Positions 54,602-64,000 of a DNA stretch of 64,000 nt are shown one piece after another. The notes beneath the pieces were generated by a model that saw nothing but the letters and a program-made list of their open reading frames with translations, was not told where the DNA came from and searched no databases. How positions within the stretch are numbered: position 1 is the stretch's first letter; every line of letters begins with the position of its first letter. The stretch covers positions 19,594,001 to 19,658,000 of the forward strand of contig CM076141.1 of NCBI GenBank assembly GCA_038025085.1. The letters are read 5' to 3'. Source of the stretch: Tetragonia tetragonoides (taxonomy: Eukaryota; Streptophyta; Magnoliopsida; Caryophyllales; Aizoaceae). Position numbers and translations under genes: made by a program.

Positions 54602-57600
54602 TGTAACGCCCCGGTTTGGATACCACTAATTAAGCATGATTATAAACAACTAATCCAAACCGATGCGCCACCGCCGTGCTTACCCTAAGGCAAGTACAAG
54701 GCTAAGATAGATATAGAGAAGTCAAACTTATATTACATGTTCATAAAAGTAGAATTGTCATTATTACAACCCGATTACTACCAAGTGAATTACATAGAGT
54801 TCTCATCTATTTGCGGAAGCCACGGTGCAACTATGCAACACAACCAAGAACTAACAAAGCATCATCCATCCTTGCTCTCACCCTTGCCCAAATCTGGATC
54901 ACATAACAAATCATACGAAGAGAACAAACACAAAACAAAGAGAAAATTAGCGAAAGCTAAGTAAACTCACCCCACCATGTAAAATTCATTTTAGTTTATT
55001 CTTAAAATACATTTAGCATCAACAACCAATAACTTATAATAATAGTAATAATAATCATAATAATACTCAGAAATATATTTAAAGAGATTGTCTGTCCTTA
55101 TTATCATGTTTCATTCATTTACGTAAATAGCCATGCATACGTACCAATTTATACTAAAAGAATATCACAAAAATATCAATATACTCATACTTATTATTAC
55201 TTAGAAAATGACCTTTGAGGTCTAAATATCAAATAAACTTATTATGTCACAAGTCACTCGATTGCTTAAACGTAAGTAAGGGTCAATATTATTAAGTTAG
55301 GTAGTGTGGAAGAGCATGCTTAACTCAGACTCTGAGAGTCCTACACTCGGGTTTATCAACCCTACATATATATATCATTTCATATAGCCTGTCGGTGTAT
55401 ATCATATATCATTTCATTCGGCCTATCGGCGCCTATATCATAATCACGGGTTATCACCCTACTCATATATCTCATAACTCATATATCTCATTTTTATTAA
55501 AGTGTGCACACTACATGCTCTTCAATATCCCAAGGGTACCAAGTTTGGGAGCACACTACAAGATTAGTTAGTCAAGTTCATTTTCTCAATTTCCTTAATC
55601 GGTCATATTCATCAAAAATATTTGTATCCATACATTCTTATTATTTCATTGTCTCATACATTCAATAATAACACAAGTCTCATGCTTCCCAAACTTAGTT
55701 CACTTTCATTCATTCATAAACTTGTTATTCATCATTCGGTCATCATACACTCCAAATCAATCACATATTAATCAATCATTTCTCATCACAACCTCAAAGC
55801 ATAGTCATTCATCACATAATCCATTCGGCCATCATCTATTATACACAAATCTCATAATCATTTAATAAATTATAGCAAGGCAATTTAATCATAAATTATT
55901 TATCATCAAACCATTCGGCCATCTCACACCAAAACCATACACATAATTCATAAATTGATTCCAAAACCATCTAGCACATAATTATGTAAAAACAAGTGAT
56001 TATCTTTTTAGTTCATTAAAATGGGATTTTGATGGACATTAGAATACCTTGATTCCAAGCTCCAAAAACTTCACCTTTCTTCTATCTTTCTCCTCTTTCA
56101 CTCACTAACACAAGCTCCTACATTTATACAAACATTTCACAAGTATTAAACTAAAATTCTAATTTCATTTCTTTTTCTTCTCTTTTTCCTCTTTTCGGCC
56201 TTAGGCCATTTTATTTTCCAAAAATAGTCCCTTTAATCCTCTAAAATTTTATAAGTGATCTAAACAATATTAATCTCTTTTTCTAAGCTTCGAAATTTAT
56301 TAAGCTAATCTTGTTTTATTTTCTTAAAAGTCCATTTTCGGAAGTTCTAGTAACATTAATCCATTTTCTAACTTTTCTCTAGATTTCAAATTTAATAAAC
56401 TCAAAGTGAAGAAAACTAAGATTATTTAGCTAAAGTCAACAAAAGTCAAGATCAAGTTACTTAAACATCATTTTAACATGCAAGAACGTAAATTCGGAAT
56501 TTTAATTTGGAATTTCTAGATTTTTGATTTCTAAGCCTTTTGTTTCATAACCCAAACCCTTTTATTAATATAAGTTTGTTTTTCATCTTTTTAGGGTTTC
56601 AAGTTCTTAAATATGGATTTTCTAGGTGATGAACAATAATTGTGAAACCAAGAAGTTAGAGTTTATTGAACTTGGAGGTGGTACGGTGGTGCTTGCGAGG
56701 GTCCGGTGTCGGTTCTTCCAGGAGAGGGTGTTGCTACGGTGGTGCTACGCTGGTGCTGACGGTGGTGAGAGGAAGAGAACAAAAGTGAGTTAGTTTAAGC
56801 AAGAGATTAAATTATGGAAATGAAGAACAAAAATAAATAATGAATGAATGAGTTTGTTTTATTATTTCTTACCACTTTCTTTCTTCTTCCTCTTCTTCTC
56901 TTCTCTTGGTTTCTCTTTCTCATTTCTACTTCATTTTAGTTTTGTTTTGTTTGAAATGAATTTTGATGAGCTTTGGTTGTTGGTAGATATATGACAAGGG
57001 ATTAAATGGAGTGGTTTTGGGGGGGGGGTGTTGCCGGTTTGGGGAAGAGAAAAAGGAGAGATTATAGGCTTAGGTTTTCTTGTGCATTTAGTTCTAATAT
57101 TTGCAATGACGATATGCTTTTATCCCTCATTGGTTGTTTCTCTTTCTCTTTGATTTATTTTATAAAGGCTCTTGCCTTTCCTTCTTCCTTTCCTTCTTTT
57201 CTCTTCCACCCGTCCACCCTCTCTCTCTCTTCCATGCAAAATTAATTTTGTTTTCTTTTTCTCTCTTCTAATGTTAATTGCTTAGGTGAATAGTAATGGA
57301 ACATGGGATGTTCCTTGATAAGCTTACTTGGAAAATATTCATAAGGTGTAACTTTGGGGTGATGACAAGTGGAGAGTAAGTGCTTGGTGAATGGACAAGT
57401 AGCATGGTGAGTAAGCACGAGTGAATAGTGAACAAAGAGGAAAAATTCTGAATGTTGTTAAGTATGGTTAACTTTTCTTAATTATGGCCTAATCCGTATT
57501 TTAACTTAAGCATTAGATTAGTTTAGTTTGAGTAAAAACCGAACTTAAGCTTAGCTCTCACATTAGTTTAATTGATAGTTTTTAGTTAATTAAGCAAAGT

Positions 57601-57792
57601 TTAGATTCAATCTTAATTTAGTTGATCAAGTTTTCGTCACCAATGCATTCGTTAGTTTCGCTAATGATATTCATAATGTTAATGGATTCATTAACTTGGC
57701 TATGTATAATTTATAATGCTAAGCGAAAAAATTTAAGCTAATTATATACTATTTAAATCTAATAAGAGTGTTTAAATTTTTGGGTTATTACA
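54602..57792 (-). repeat. 5' LTR of C (3,191 bp)
   Basis: TGTAACGCCCCGG to GGGTTATTACA, nearly colinear with the split left LTR. Open frames inside (54737-54964, 57006-57245) have no domain. Confidence 0.88.
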
Positions 57793-57797
57793 ACATT
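57793..57797. repeat. Target-site duplication of C, right copy (ACATT)
   Basis: Identical to 29576-29580. Confidence 0.9.
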
Positions 57798-58666
57798 GGT
57801 GAGAGTGGAGGACGTATAGTAGAGGAGTTCCCTCTACATATTGCTAATGGGGAGACCGTGGAGGGTTTTCCCTTGCGTGATGGTTGTACGGGGGTAAGTT
57901 TTTTTATCCCTTCTTGTGTTTTGTGTTTGCTTTTGAAAGATGACCCCATATTTTATTTCTTCTTAAAGCTGAATCTGGAGCAGACTTCTCAAGTCTTTAA
58001 GCTCTACCATCAGTTGAAGAAAGGCTATAGTCGGATGATAGGCAAAGGGAAGAATTCTCGGTCCAAGACTGTTGATGTAAGTAGACTTTTATTCTTTGTT
58101 TAGCTAAGTGAAGTGCTTAACTTAACATTTCGGTCTTGATTGGTTTGCAGATCTCGCAGTCTTCTTCTTCGGTGGGACCCCGACGTTCTTCAGCTGCGAG
58201 GGTCTCTTCAGCGAGCAGGCCATTTGTTGCTCGTACCCCTCTTGTAGTTGTGACCAGGCCTCCTGTTGATGAGGCACCCGGACCTTCTGTGCCGCATATT
58301 CCTGTGCCTGAGATGTTTTTCCCGATGGGTTTTCAGCCTTCTTTCGATAGTAGGCCTACTGTGACCCTATGGCTGGAGGTTGGGCGAACGCCCCTGGATA
58401 GGACGTGCCTCAAATTGGGCCTTCATATCAGGATATTGGACTTTGCTAGTCATGCCACAGAGAGCTTCTTTAGAGCGGGATTTTCGGCAGGTACCCTTAT
58501 GCTTGCGCCAGCATATGATAGACGCGATATGAGGCTTAACAACAACATGCCCATTTATAGCTCGTTCAGTACTCAGGGCTCCTTCCACTATTCGACTGGG
58601 AACTATAGCGAGGGACCGTCTGTTGAAGATGAGGCTGACAGCAATGGCGAAGATGAGTCCGGTTGA
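57798..58666 (+). pseudogene. PMD accessory gene of D, 3' part
   Basis: Continues the exon cut at 29580: GRIVEEFPLHIANGETVEG to about 57892, then an exon at about 57967-58077 (LEQTSQVFKLYHQLKKGYSR) and the last exon 58151-58666. The tail reads SSSSVGPRRSSAARVSSASR and ends SNGEDESG. A frameshift at about 58365 and loss of a CAG-type acceptor before the 57967 exon are visible. It matches 352-1329 almost throughout. Confidence 0.75.
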
Positions 58667-59055
58667 GCAATGTAGGATAGCTATGTAAACATTGGCCTTG
58701 AAACTTTGAACTTCTGTTTTTATGCATTTTATATGATATGTATGCTATGATGACTCTATTATACCCGTCTGATCTCTAAGTATGCAATGTGTTATGCAGT
58801 AAAAGAGTAGACCACAATTTAGGGAATAAAATAAAGAAAAAGGGTAAAAATTGCAAGAAAAAGTAAAAATTACACATATTATACCCATAAAAACAAGAAA
58901 AATAATAAATAAAATTAAAAAATTAAAAAAATAAATATATCTAAGAGATTGTCGGGTTTTGTAATGTCGTTGTGCATCTGAAAAACTGGGCTTAATCTGA
59001 AAAAACTGGTGGGCTGGAGCAAAAGGAGAAAACTCGATTGGGCTGAGGTCAGGGC
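58667..59055. other. Spacer between PMD and DUF7745 of D
   Basis: A/T-rich, matching 1330-1732. No gene seen. Confidence 0.5.
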
Positions 59056-59118
59056 AACTAGCGGCGCAGGGCTGGGCTGCTAGCGGCGTTGGGCTGGAGA
59101 TGAAGGCCGCTAGCGGCT
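59056..59118 (+). promoter_or_regulatory. GCCGCTAGCGGC dyad block of D
   Basis: Three units (CTAGCGGCGC, GCTAGCGGCG, GCCGCTAGCGGC) lie 134-196 bp before the DUF7745 start. No clear TATA box is seen downstream. Confidence 0.45.
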
Positions 59119-59251
59119 TTGGCTTTGGGCGTTTTTCTAGATTTCTGACTTTTTTGACCCAATTTTTTGCCTTGAATAGGATTTACGGGATGTCCAATGT
59201 CGTATCTCCTTTTCAGACTTTAGCTCTCTCAAATTTTCCAATGCTTCTACC

Positions 59252-60598
59252 ATGATGAAATCCTTTGAAAAATTGTTCGATGCCTGGTGTAAAAATCTCA
59301 CTATAGAAGATAAACTTGAATTGGCTCCGTACCATATCTCTACCTTATTGGCTTTAAGACCAACCAAAATTTTGTGGCCCCTCCTTCGATCTACTCTGAA
59401 TTATTGGGACCCTGACTTGCATGTTTTCCGTTTTGGTAACTCTGAATTATGCCCTCTAGTTGAAGATTTTGCTGCGATTACTAATATGTCTGATGTTCTT
59501 CCCCAAGTTGTGCATTATTTGAGGGATGGTTTTAGCAATCAGTACGGGAAATCTCTTGGTTTGACATCTTTAAAAGCCAAAAGCATGATTCTCGGTGTCA
59601 ATGTGGACTTAGTTCAAATTTGGGAAAAGTTTGTTATTTCTTCTGAACATGATGTGATATTTAGGCGTTGTCGTCGATAGGCTTTTGTACTTTGCCTGTT
59701 AAATCGCCTATTGTTTGCTAATGTAGAGACTTCCAACTTGGGTAGAGCCTCATTGTTTCGAGTGGTTAATCAAATGGTTGATGGGCATTCTCCTTTGCAT
59801 CTGGTGGTAGGGGAAACCTATTCTAGGGCTTGACAGGTTGAAAATTTTGCCTCACGAAGCTTTTTCTAGCAGCCCCCTGCTGCTTCAAGTTTGGTTATGT
59901 GAGCATCTGAGGTTGACAGAATCGCCGGAGAAGATGATAGCTCGTACCCCTCGAGCCTGGTCAAAGAAAACTTATACCGCTTCTAACTTCTTGGTTAGAA
60001 AAAGGCTATATGAAGAAAAGACCCTTGCTGAATGAGATTTCTTTTTCCGTGCAAGACATGTTATCCGTTGGCATGTGACCTGGTGGAGCTTGACCTCTTT
60101 AGTGGCTTGCGATAAATTTATCCTTCACACTACCATAAAGGGGTTGTACAGGAGTACCTTGTTCTTTCCTTTTAGGGTTATGAGGCAATATGGGTTGAAG
60201 CAGGTTATCCCTCGTCAGGAGACTACGAGACCGCCTACCTTGGCTTTGACCACCGAGTTTGCTGAGGATTGGGGCAAATATTGGCGTAGCCGGGATCCCT
60301 GGACTGTACCTCGGGTGATTGCCCCGACTCAAGTTTCTGAGACCTACTTGAACTGGCTTTCTGCAGTGATGGAGAAGCTAGACGAGCCCTTCGTCATGAG
60401 GAGTGGGACCAACTAAAGCCTAAGTATGACTCAAGAACAGGAAGCAAGAAAAGAAAGGAAGGGCCTTATGAGGACGGCTATCACGTACTGAAAAGAGGCA
60501 AGCCCCCAGCTCAAGGAAGCAATCATAAGTCGTCCTCAAGCCCGGGTCCTTCAAAGAAGAACTCTTCAACGAAGCCTTCTAAAGGGAAGAAAGATTAA
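59252..60598 (+). pseudogene. DUF7745-type accessory gene of D, longest copy of this family
   Basis: ATG at 59252 (MMKSFEKLFDAWCKNL), core HVFRFGNSELCPLVEDFAA, HSPLHLVVGE and RWHVTWWSLTSLVACDKF, C-terminal TALTTEFAEDWGKYW-like block, basic Ser/Lys tail (SSSSPGPSKKNSSTKPSKGK) and stop near 60598. There is no intron at the place where B1 and B2 have one (after LLLQ), so an intron was gained in B or lost in D. Damage: TAG at 59678-59680, frameshift near 59825, TGA at 60033, frameshift near 60395. Convergent with integrase at 60908. Confidence 0.72.
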
Positions 60599-60907
60599 AG
60601 TAGTTTTCTTTAGAAAGCAAGTCTAGTTTTAAAAAATAATAGGAATTTGTTTAGCTTAAACCCTCGTAGTTGCACTCTTTTTTTTTTTGACCTTAGGAAG
60701 TTTAATTTCTTGCAATGTAAGCTTATTCGTTCAGTTTGAAAAAAGATTATCCCTTTTGAATGAGTTGAATGAAATTTTGGATTGATTTTGACCGGACCCC
60801 TTAAAAGGGTTACCTACGTATCCAGTGTGGAATCAGGCCAGCGTAGTTCGTTCAATTTGTGTACGTCTCTTTTTTTTTTTTTCGGAATTATTATATATAT
60901 TTTTTTT
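60599..60907. other. Convergent spacer of D with conserved dyad
   Basis: No gene. Holds CTACG (60814-60818) and CGTAG (60842-60846) with conserved TCC/GGAATCAGGCC between, and poly-T tracts near 60680 and 60870. Confidence 0.55.
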
Positions 60908-61788
60908 TTAGACGTAGCACTTCTTCAGTTGGTCTATGTTGGTGAGCTGACTGAACTTGATGCCATCAATGTCCATGAGTCGGACTGCGCCTCCTGATAA
61001 GATGTCTTGAATGATGAACGGATCGGACCAATTGGGTCGAAATTTGCCTCTGGGGTCGGTAACTGGGGAACGCAATTCTTTCCAAACTAAGTCTCCTTCC
61101 TTCAGATTTCGAGGTCGAACCTTTTTGTTGAATGCTCTTGCCATGCGTTACTCGTACATGTGGGACTGGCCTAGGGCCCGTAGGCGTCTTTCATTTGTGA
61201 ACATGAGCTCCTCGTAGTGGGCTTGCAACCATTGGGTTTCGGAAATTTCACCCTCTAGGGCGATGCATATGGAGGGTAGTTGGACTTTTATGGGTAGCAC
61301 TGCTTCCATTCCGTAGACCAGGGAATAAGGTGTCGCTCCTGTGGAGCATCTTATGGATGTCCTATATCCCCAAAGGGCAAATGGAAGTTTTATGGGCCAA
61401 TCTTTGTAGTTTTCTATCATCTTTTCAATGATAGTCTTGAAGCTTTTGTTAGCAGCTTCCACTGCGTTGTTGGTTTGGGGATGGTAAGGGGATGATTTGT
61501 GGTGCTGGATTTCATAGTTCTTTAGGAGGGTGGCTGTTTGGGCTTTGAAATGTAATCCATGGTCGCCAATAATTTCATGCGGAACGTCGTATCGGCAGAT
61601 GTTGTTCCTTATGAATTTGGACACTTGTTTGGAGGTGAGGACGGCATAGGATTGGGCTTCAACCCATTTGGTATAATAGTCTATGGCTACTAGGATGTAT
61701 TCATGTCCTCCAGAGCCTTTCGGGGTGATCTTACAAATGATATCTATTCCCCATGCGGAAAATGGCCAAGGGGATGTGAAGTTGTGGA
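60908..61788 (-). pseudogene. Integrase of D, catalytic core and C-terminus, cut by the hAT-like element
   Basis: All three catalytic residues are kept: WGIDIIC, GDHGLHF, NNAVEAANK. The C-terminal domain reads LKEGDLVWKELRSPV, RGKFRPNWSDPFII, end LKKCYV. One TAA (about 61145) sits between core and C-terminal domain. The frame is cut at 61788 by the insertion and resumes at 62870. Confidence 0.82.
61781..61788. repeat. 8-bp target-site duplication GTTGTGGA, left copy
   Basis: Identical to 62862-62869. Eight bases is the hAT signature length. Confidence 0.88.
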
Positions 61789-62861
61789 TAGACCTGGCAA
61801 ACGGGTCATTTGGATCGGGTTCGGTCGGATCATTTCGGTTCAGTTTGATTCGGGTTATCTCTATTTTCGGTTCGAGTTCGGGTCGGGTCGGGTATATTTG
61901 GGCTCTGGTTGATTCGGTTCATGTTGTTTTCGGTGCGGTTGCGGGTGGGGTCGGGTCAATCCGGTTCGAGTTGAATTGGGTTATCACGAACTGTACTCGG
62001 TTCGGGTTCGGGTTCGGGTTCGGGTCGGTTTGGTCCGGGTATATCTGGGTTCGGGTCAATTCGGGTCATGTTGTTTCGGGTCAAATGTGGGTCTGAGAGG
62101 TTTCAGTCAAAATTTTTTTTCAAGTTCGCTTTTAGTACAGTTTTCCTCGATTGCATTACTGCATTTTGAGTTCCGGGACAAGTCAAGTCAACATCAGAAT
62201 GCTTGCACGTCGTTTCTGTCAATATATAATCACAATGTTGTGAGTCAGATATTTCAAAGTGAAAAATTAAATTGGGACGGAGGGAGTGATATTTTGGAAT
62301 GACTGCAAATTCTATAGGAGTAAGTGAACATAGTTAAGGAGATGTAATCAATTGCGTTGCAATTTTTGTAAGGGTAACTATTATAGGGCCATAAATATAT
62401 AAATTAATTATATAAATAGATAATTTAATAGGTGAGTGTAATCACAGTGTTTTAAAAGATTTTAATTTTACTATTTTTAAAACACTAACAAATAAATAAA
62501 TAAAATAAAATCAATTAATTAAATTAAATAAATAAAAAATAAAAATATAAAAAATAAATAAAAATAATAAATTATCGATTTCGGTTCGGGCCCGGGTTCG
62601 GGATCGGGTTGGTTTGGGTCATAAATTTTGGGTTGTGTTCGGTTCGGGTCCCTTAAGGTTATTCGGATTGGGTTGGTTTCGGTTTGGATCAGATTCGGGT
62701 ACAGGTCATTTCGGGTCTGCTAATTTCGGGTCGATTCGGTTTGGATCGGGTTGTTTCGGATTTTCGGCTCGATTTCGGGTCTTGCTATTCGGGTTGAATC
62801 GGGTCACGGGTCGGGTTATTCGGATCAGGTTATCGGGTCCGGATTAGTATTGCCAGGTCTA
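61789..62861. mobile_element. Non-autonomous hAT-like element (1,073 bp)
   Basis: Perfect 12-bp terminal inverted repeats TAGACCTGGCAA/TTGCCAGGTCTA and an 8-bp target duplication. Both subterminal regions (61800-62090, 62580-62845) are dense in degenerate GGGTTC hexamers; the middle is A/T-rich. No transposase. Open frames in the hexamer regions are composition artefacts. Confidence 0.85.
62265..62292. repeat. Stowaway-like terminal motif
   Basis: GGGACGGAGGGAGTGATA resembles the reverse of the Stowaway MITE end (CTCCCTCCGTCCC). The partner end was not found, so this is at most a remnant. Duplicated at about 63330-63356. Confidence 0.4.
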
Positions 62862-62869
62862 GTTGTGGA

Positions 62870-63212
62870 GCATTGAAGGTGGCATATGCTGCAGGTTGGC
62901 ATATATCTGACACTTCTTGCATTTCTTGACATAGTTGTAACAATCCCTTTCCATAGTGGTCCAGTAGTATCATAGTCATAGGACCTTTCTAGAGAGCATT
63001 CGACCATTCATGTGTGGTCCGCACACTCCATTGTGTACCTCGTCCATGATCTCTGCTGCTTCTTCGGAGTTCACGCATCTGAGGTTGACCCCGTTGTGGG
63101 ACTTCGTATATAGAACCCCCATGTATTCTATGTATTGCGCCGCTAAGAGACGGATGGCCCGTTGAGCTCTTATTGGTGCCTCTTGAGGGTATATTCCTTT
63201 GGTGATGTAGTT
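62870..63212 (-). pseudogene. Integrase N-terminus of D
   Basis: From the right: INYITKGIYP, APIRAQRAIRLLAAQYI, SHNGVNLRCVNSEEAAEIM, VHNGVCGPHMNGRMLSRKVL, then the HHCC cysteines (KKCKKCQIYANLQHMPPS) up to the hAT-like insertion. Beyond 63213 the pol sequence is lost, replaced by the tandem copy. Confidence 0.75.
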
Positions 63213-64000
63213 GATTGCATTACTGCATTTTGAGTTCCGGGACAAGTCAAGTCAACATCAGAATGCTTGCACGTCGTTTCTGTCAATATATAATCACAAT
63301 GTTGTGAGTCAGATATTTCAAAGTGAAAAATTAAATTGGGACGGAGGGAGTGATATTTTGGAATGACTGCAAATTCTATAGGAGTAAGTGAACATAGTTA
63401 AGGAGATGTAATCAATTGCGTTGCAATTTTTGTAAGGGTAACTATTATAGGGCCATAAATATATAAATTAATTATATAAATAGATAATTTAATAGGTGAG
63501 TGTAATCACAGTGTTTTAAAAGATTTTAATTTTACTATTTTTAAAACACTAACAAATAAATAAATAAAATAAAATCAATTAATTAAATTAAATAAATAAA
63601 AAATAAAAATATAAAAAATAAATAAAAATAATAAATTATCGATTTCGGTTCGGGCCCGGGTTCGGGATCGGGTTGGTTTGGGTCATAAATTTTGGGTTGT
63701 GTTCGGTTCGGGTCCCTTAAGGTTATTCGGATTGGGTTGGTTTCGGTTTGGATCAGATTCGGGTACAGGTCATTTCGGGTCTGCTAATTTCGGGTCGATT
63801 CGGTTTGGATCGGGTTGTTTCGGATTTTCGGCTCGATTTCGGGTCTTGCTATTCGGGTTGAATCGGGTCACGGGTCGGGTTATTCGGATCAGGTTATCGG
63901 GTCCGGATTAGTATTGCCAGGTCTAGTTGTGGAGCATTGAAGGTGGCATATGCTGCAGGTTGGCATATATCTGACACTTCTTGCATTTCTTGACATAGTT

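Larger units (their letters stand above)
29581..57792 (-). mobile_element. Chromovirus-like Ty3/Gypsy element C (Tekay/Del type)
   Basis: About 12.3 kb without the nested B2. LTRs of 3.2 kb (TGTAACGCCCC...GGGTTATTACA), initiator tRNA-Met primer site (54598-54587, minus), an extra gene upstream of gag, gag with one CCHC knuckle, protease DTGAS, RT, RNase H, integrase and a chromodomain-like end, then a polypurine tract. Long LTRs and a single gag-pol with a chromodomain fit the Tekay/Del group. Inactivated by many stops. Confidence 0.85.
28839..64000 (-). mobile_element. Tat-lineage element D, truncated, split by C and by an hAT-like element
   Basis: Read on the minus strand from the right: integrase (63212-60908), convergent dyad, then DUF7745 and PMD on the plus strand. 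Its 3' LTR is absent because the left end meets element A at 28838-28842. C lies in its PMD gene, the hAT-like element in its integrase. The right end continues beyond the window. Confidence 0.75.
62149..64000. repeat. 1,064-bp tandem duplication, second copy cut by the window end
   Basis: The unit 62149-63212 is followed directly by 63213-64000, which I read as identical to 62149-62936. The unit contains the right two thirds of the hAT-like element and the integrase N-terminus, so it arose after the hAT insertion. It could be real or an assembly error. Confidence 0.88.

Noticed and set aside
61800..62095. Telomere-like repeat
   Set aside because: The hexamer is GGGTTC, not the plant telomere unit TTTAGGG, and it lies inside an element with inverted repeats.
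62614..63911. Two identical Gly/Phe-rich frames of 77 codons
   Set aside because: They arise from GGGTTC hexamers in the hAT-like element; identity is due to the tandem duplication.

Overview
This window is repeat-dense plant nuclear DNA, most likely pericentromeric or other heterochromatin of a eudicot. No host housekeeping gene, tRNA, rRNA or CRISPR array is visible. Almost every base can be assigned to nested LTR retrotransposons of two Ty3/Gypsy groups plus one small hAT-like DNA element. Plant origin is shown by plant-only families (the aminotransferase-like plant mobile domain, PMD, and DUF7745), by GT-AG introns, and by Tat-type elements with a second, archaeal-like RNase H. The species cannot be named from the sequence.

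Layout. 1-2461: broken accessory genes (PMD, then DUF7745, + strand) of a Tat element. 2462-4490: a deletion derivative (LTR end, primer site, leader, integrase C-terminus, and a fused DUF7745 tail/PMD head on the - strand). 4491-28838: Tat element A (+ strand: LTR, gag, protease, a bit of pol). It is split in gag at 7937-26277 by element B1 (- strand, 18.3 kb, LTRs about 1.55 kb, flanks ACTGC/GCTGC). 28839-64000: Tat element D (- strand pol on the right, + strand PMD and DUF7745 on the left). D's PMD gene is split at 29581-57792 by element C, a chromovirus-like Gypsy element with 3.2 kb LTRs and target duplication ACATT. C's left LTR is itself split at 30436-46341 by element B2, a sister of B1 (duplication CGCAT). 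D's integrase is split at 61789-62861 by an hAT-like element (8-bp duplication GTTGTGGA). The last 1.85 kb carries a 1,064-bp tandem duplication.

How the genes work together. In families B and A/D alike, the order after integrase is the same: DUF7745, then PMD, both on the strand opposite gag-pol, with introns (seven PMD exons in B1). In family B each promoter carries an array of GCGG/CCGC dyads about 75-90 bp upstream of a TATA box, and the LTR promoters carry the same array at the same spacing. The best candidate for an undescribed system is therefore this: a Tat retrotransposon with two antisense, spliced accessory genes that appear co-regulated with the genomic RNA through a shared dyad module, plus a covarying hairpin where the sense and antisense transcription units converge.

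All copies are damaged. Coding calls are given as pseudogenes except the uninterrupted B2 gag. Family names rest on my reading of motifs; no database search was possible. Exon borders come from splice consensus and comparison of copies within the window.
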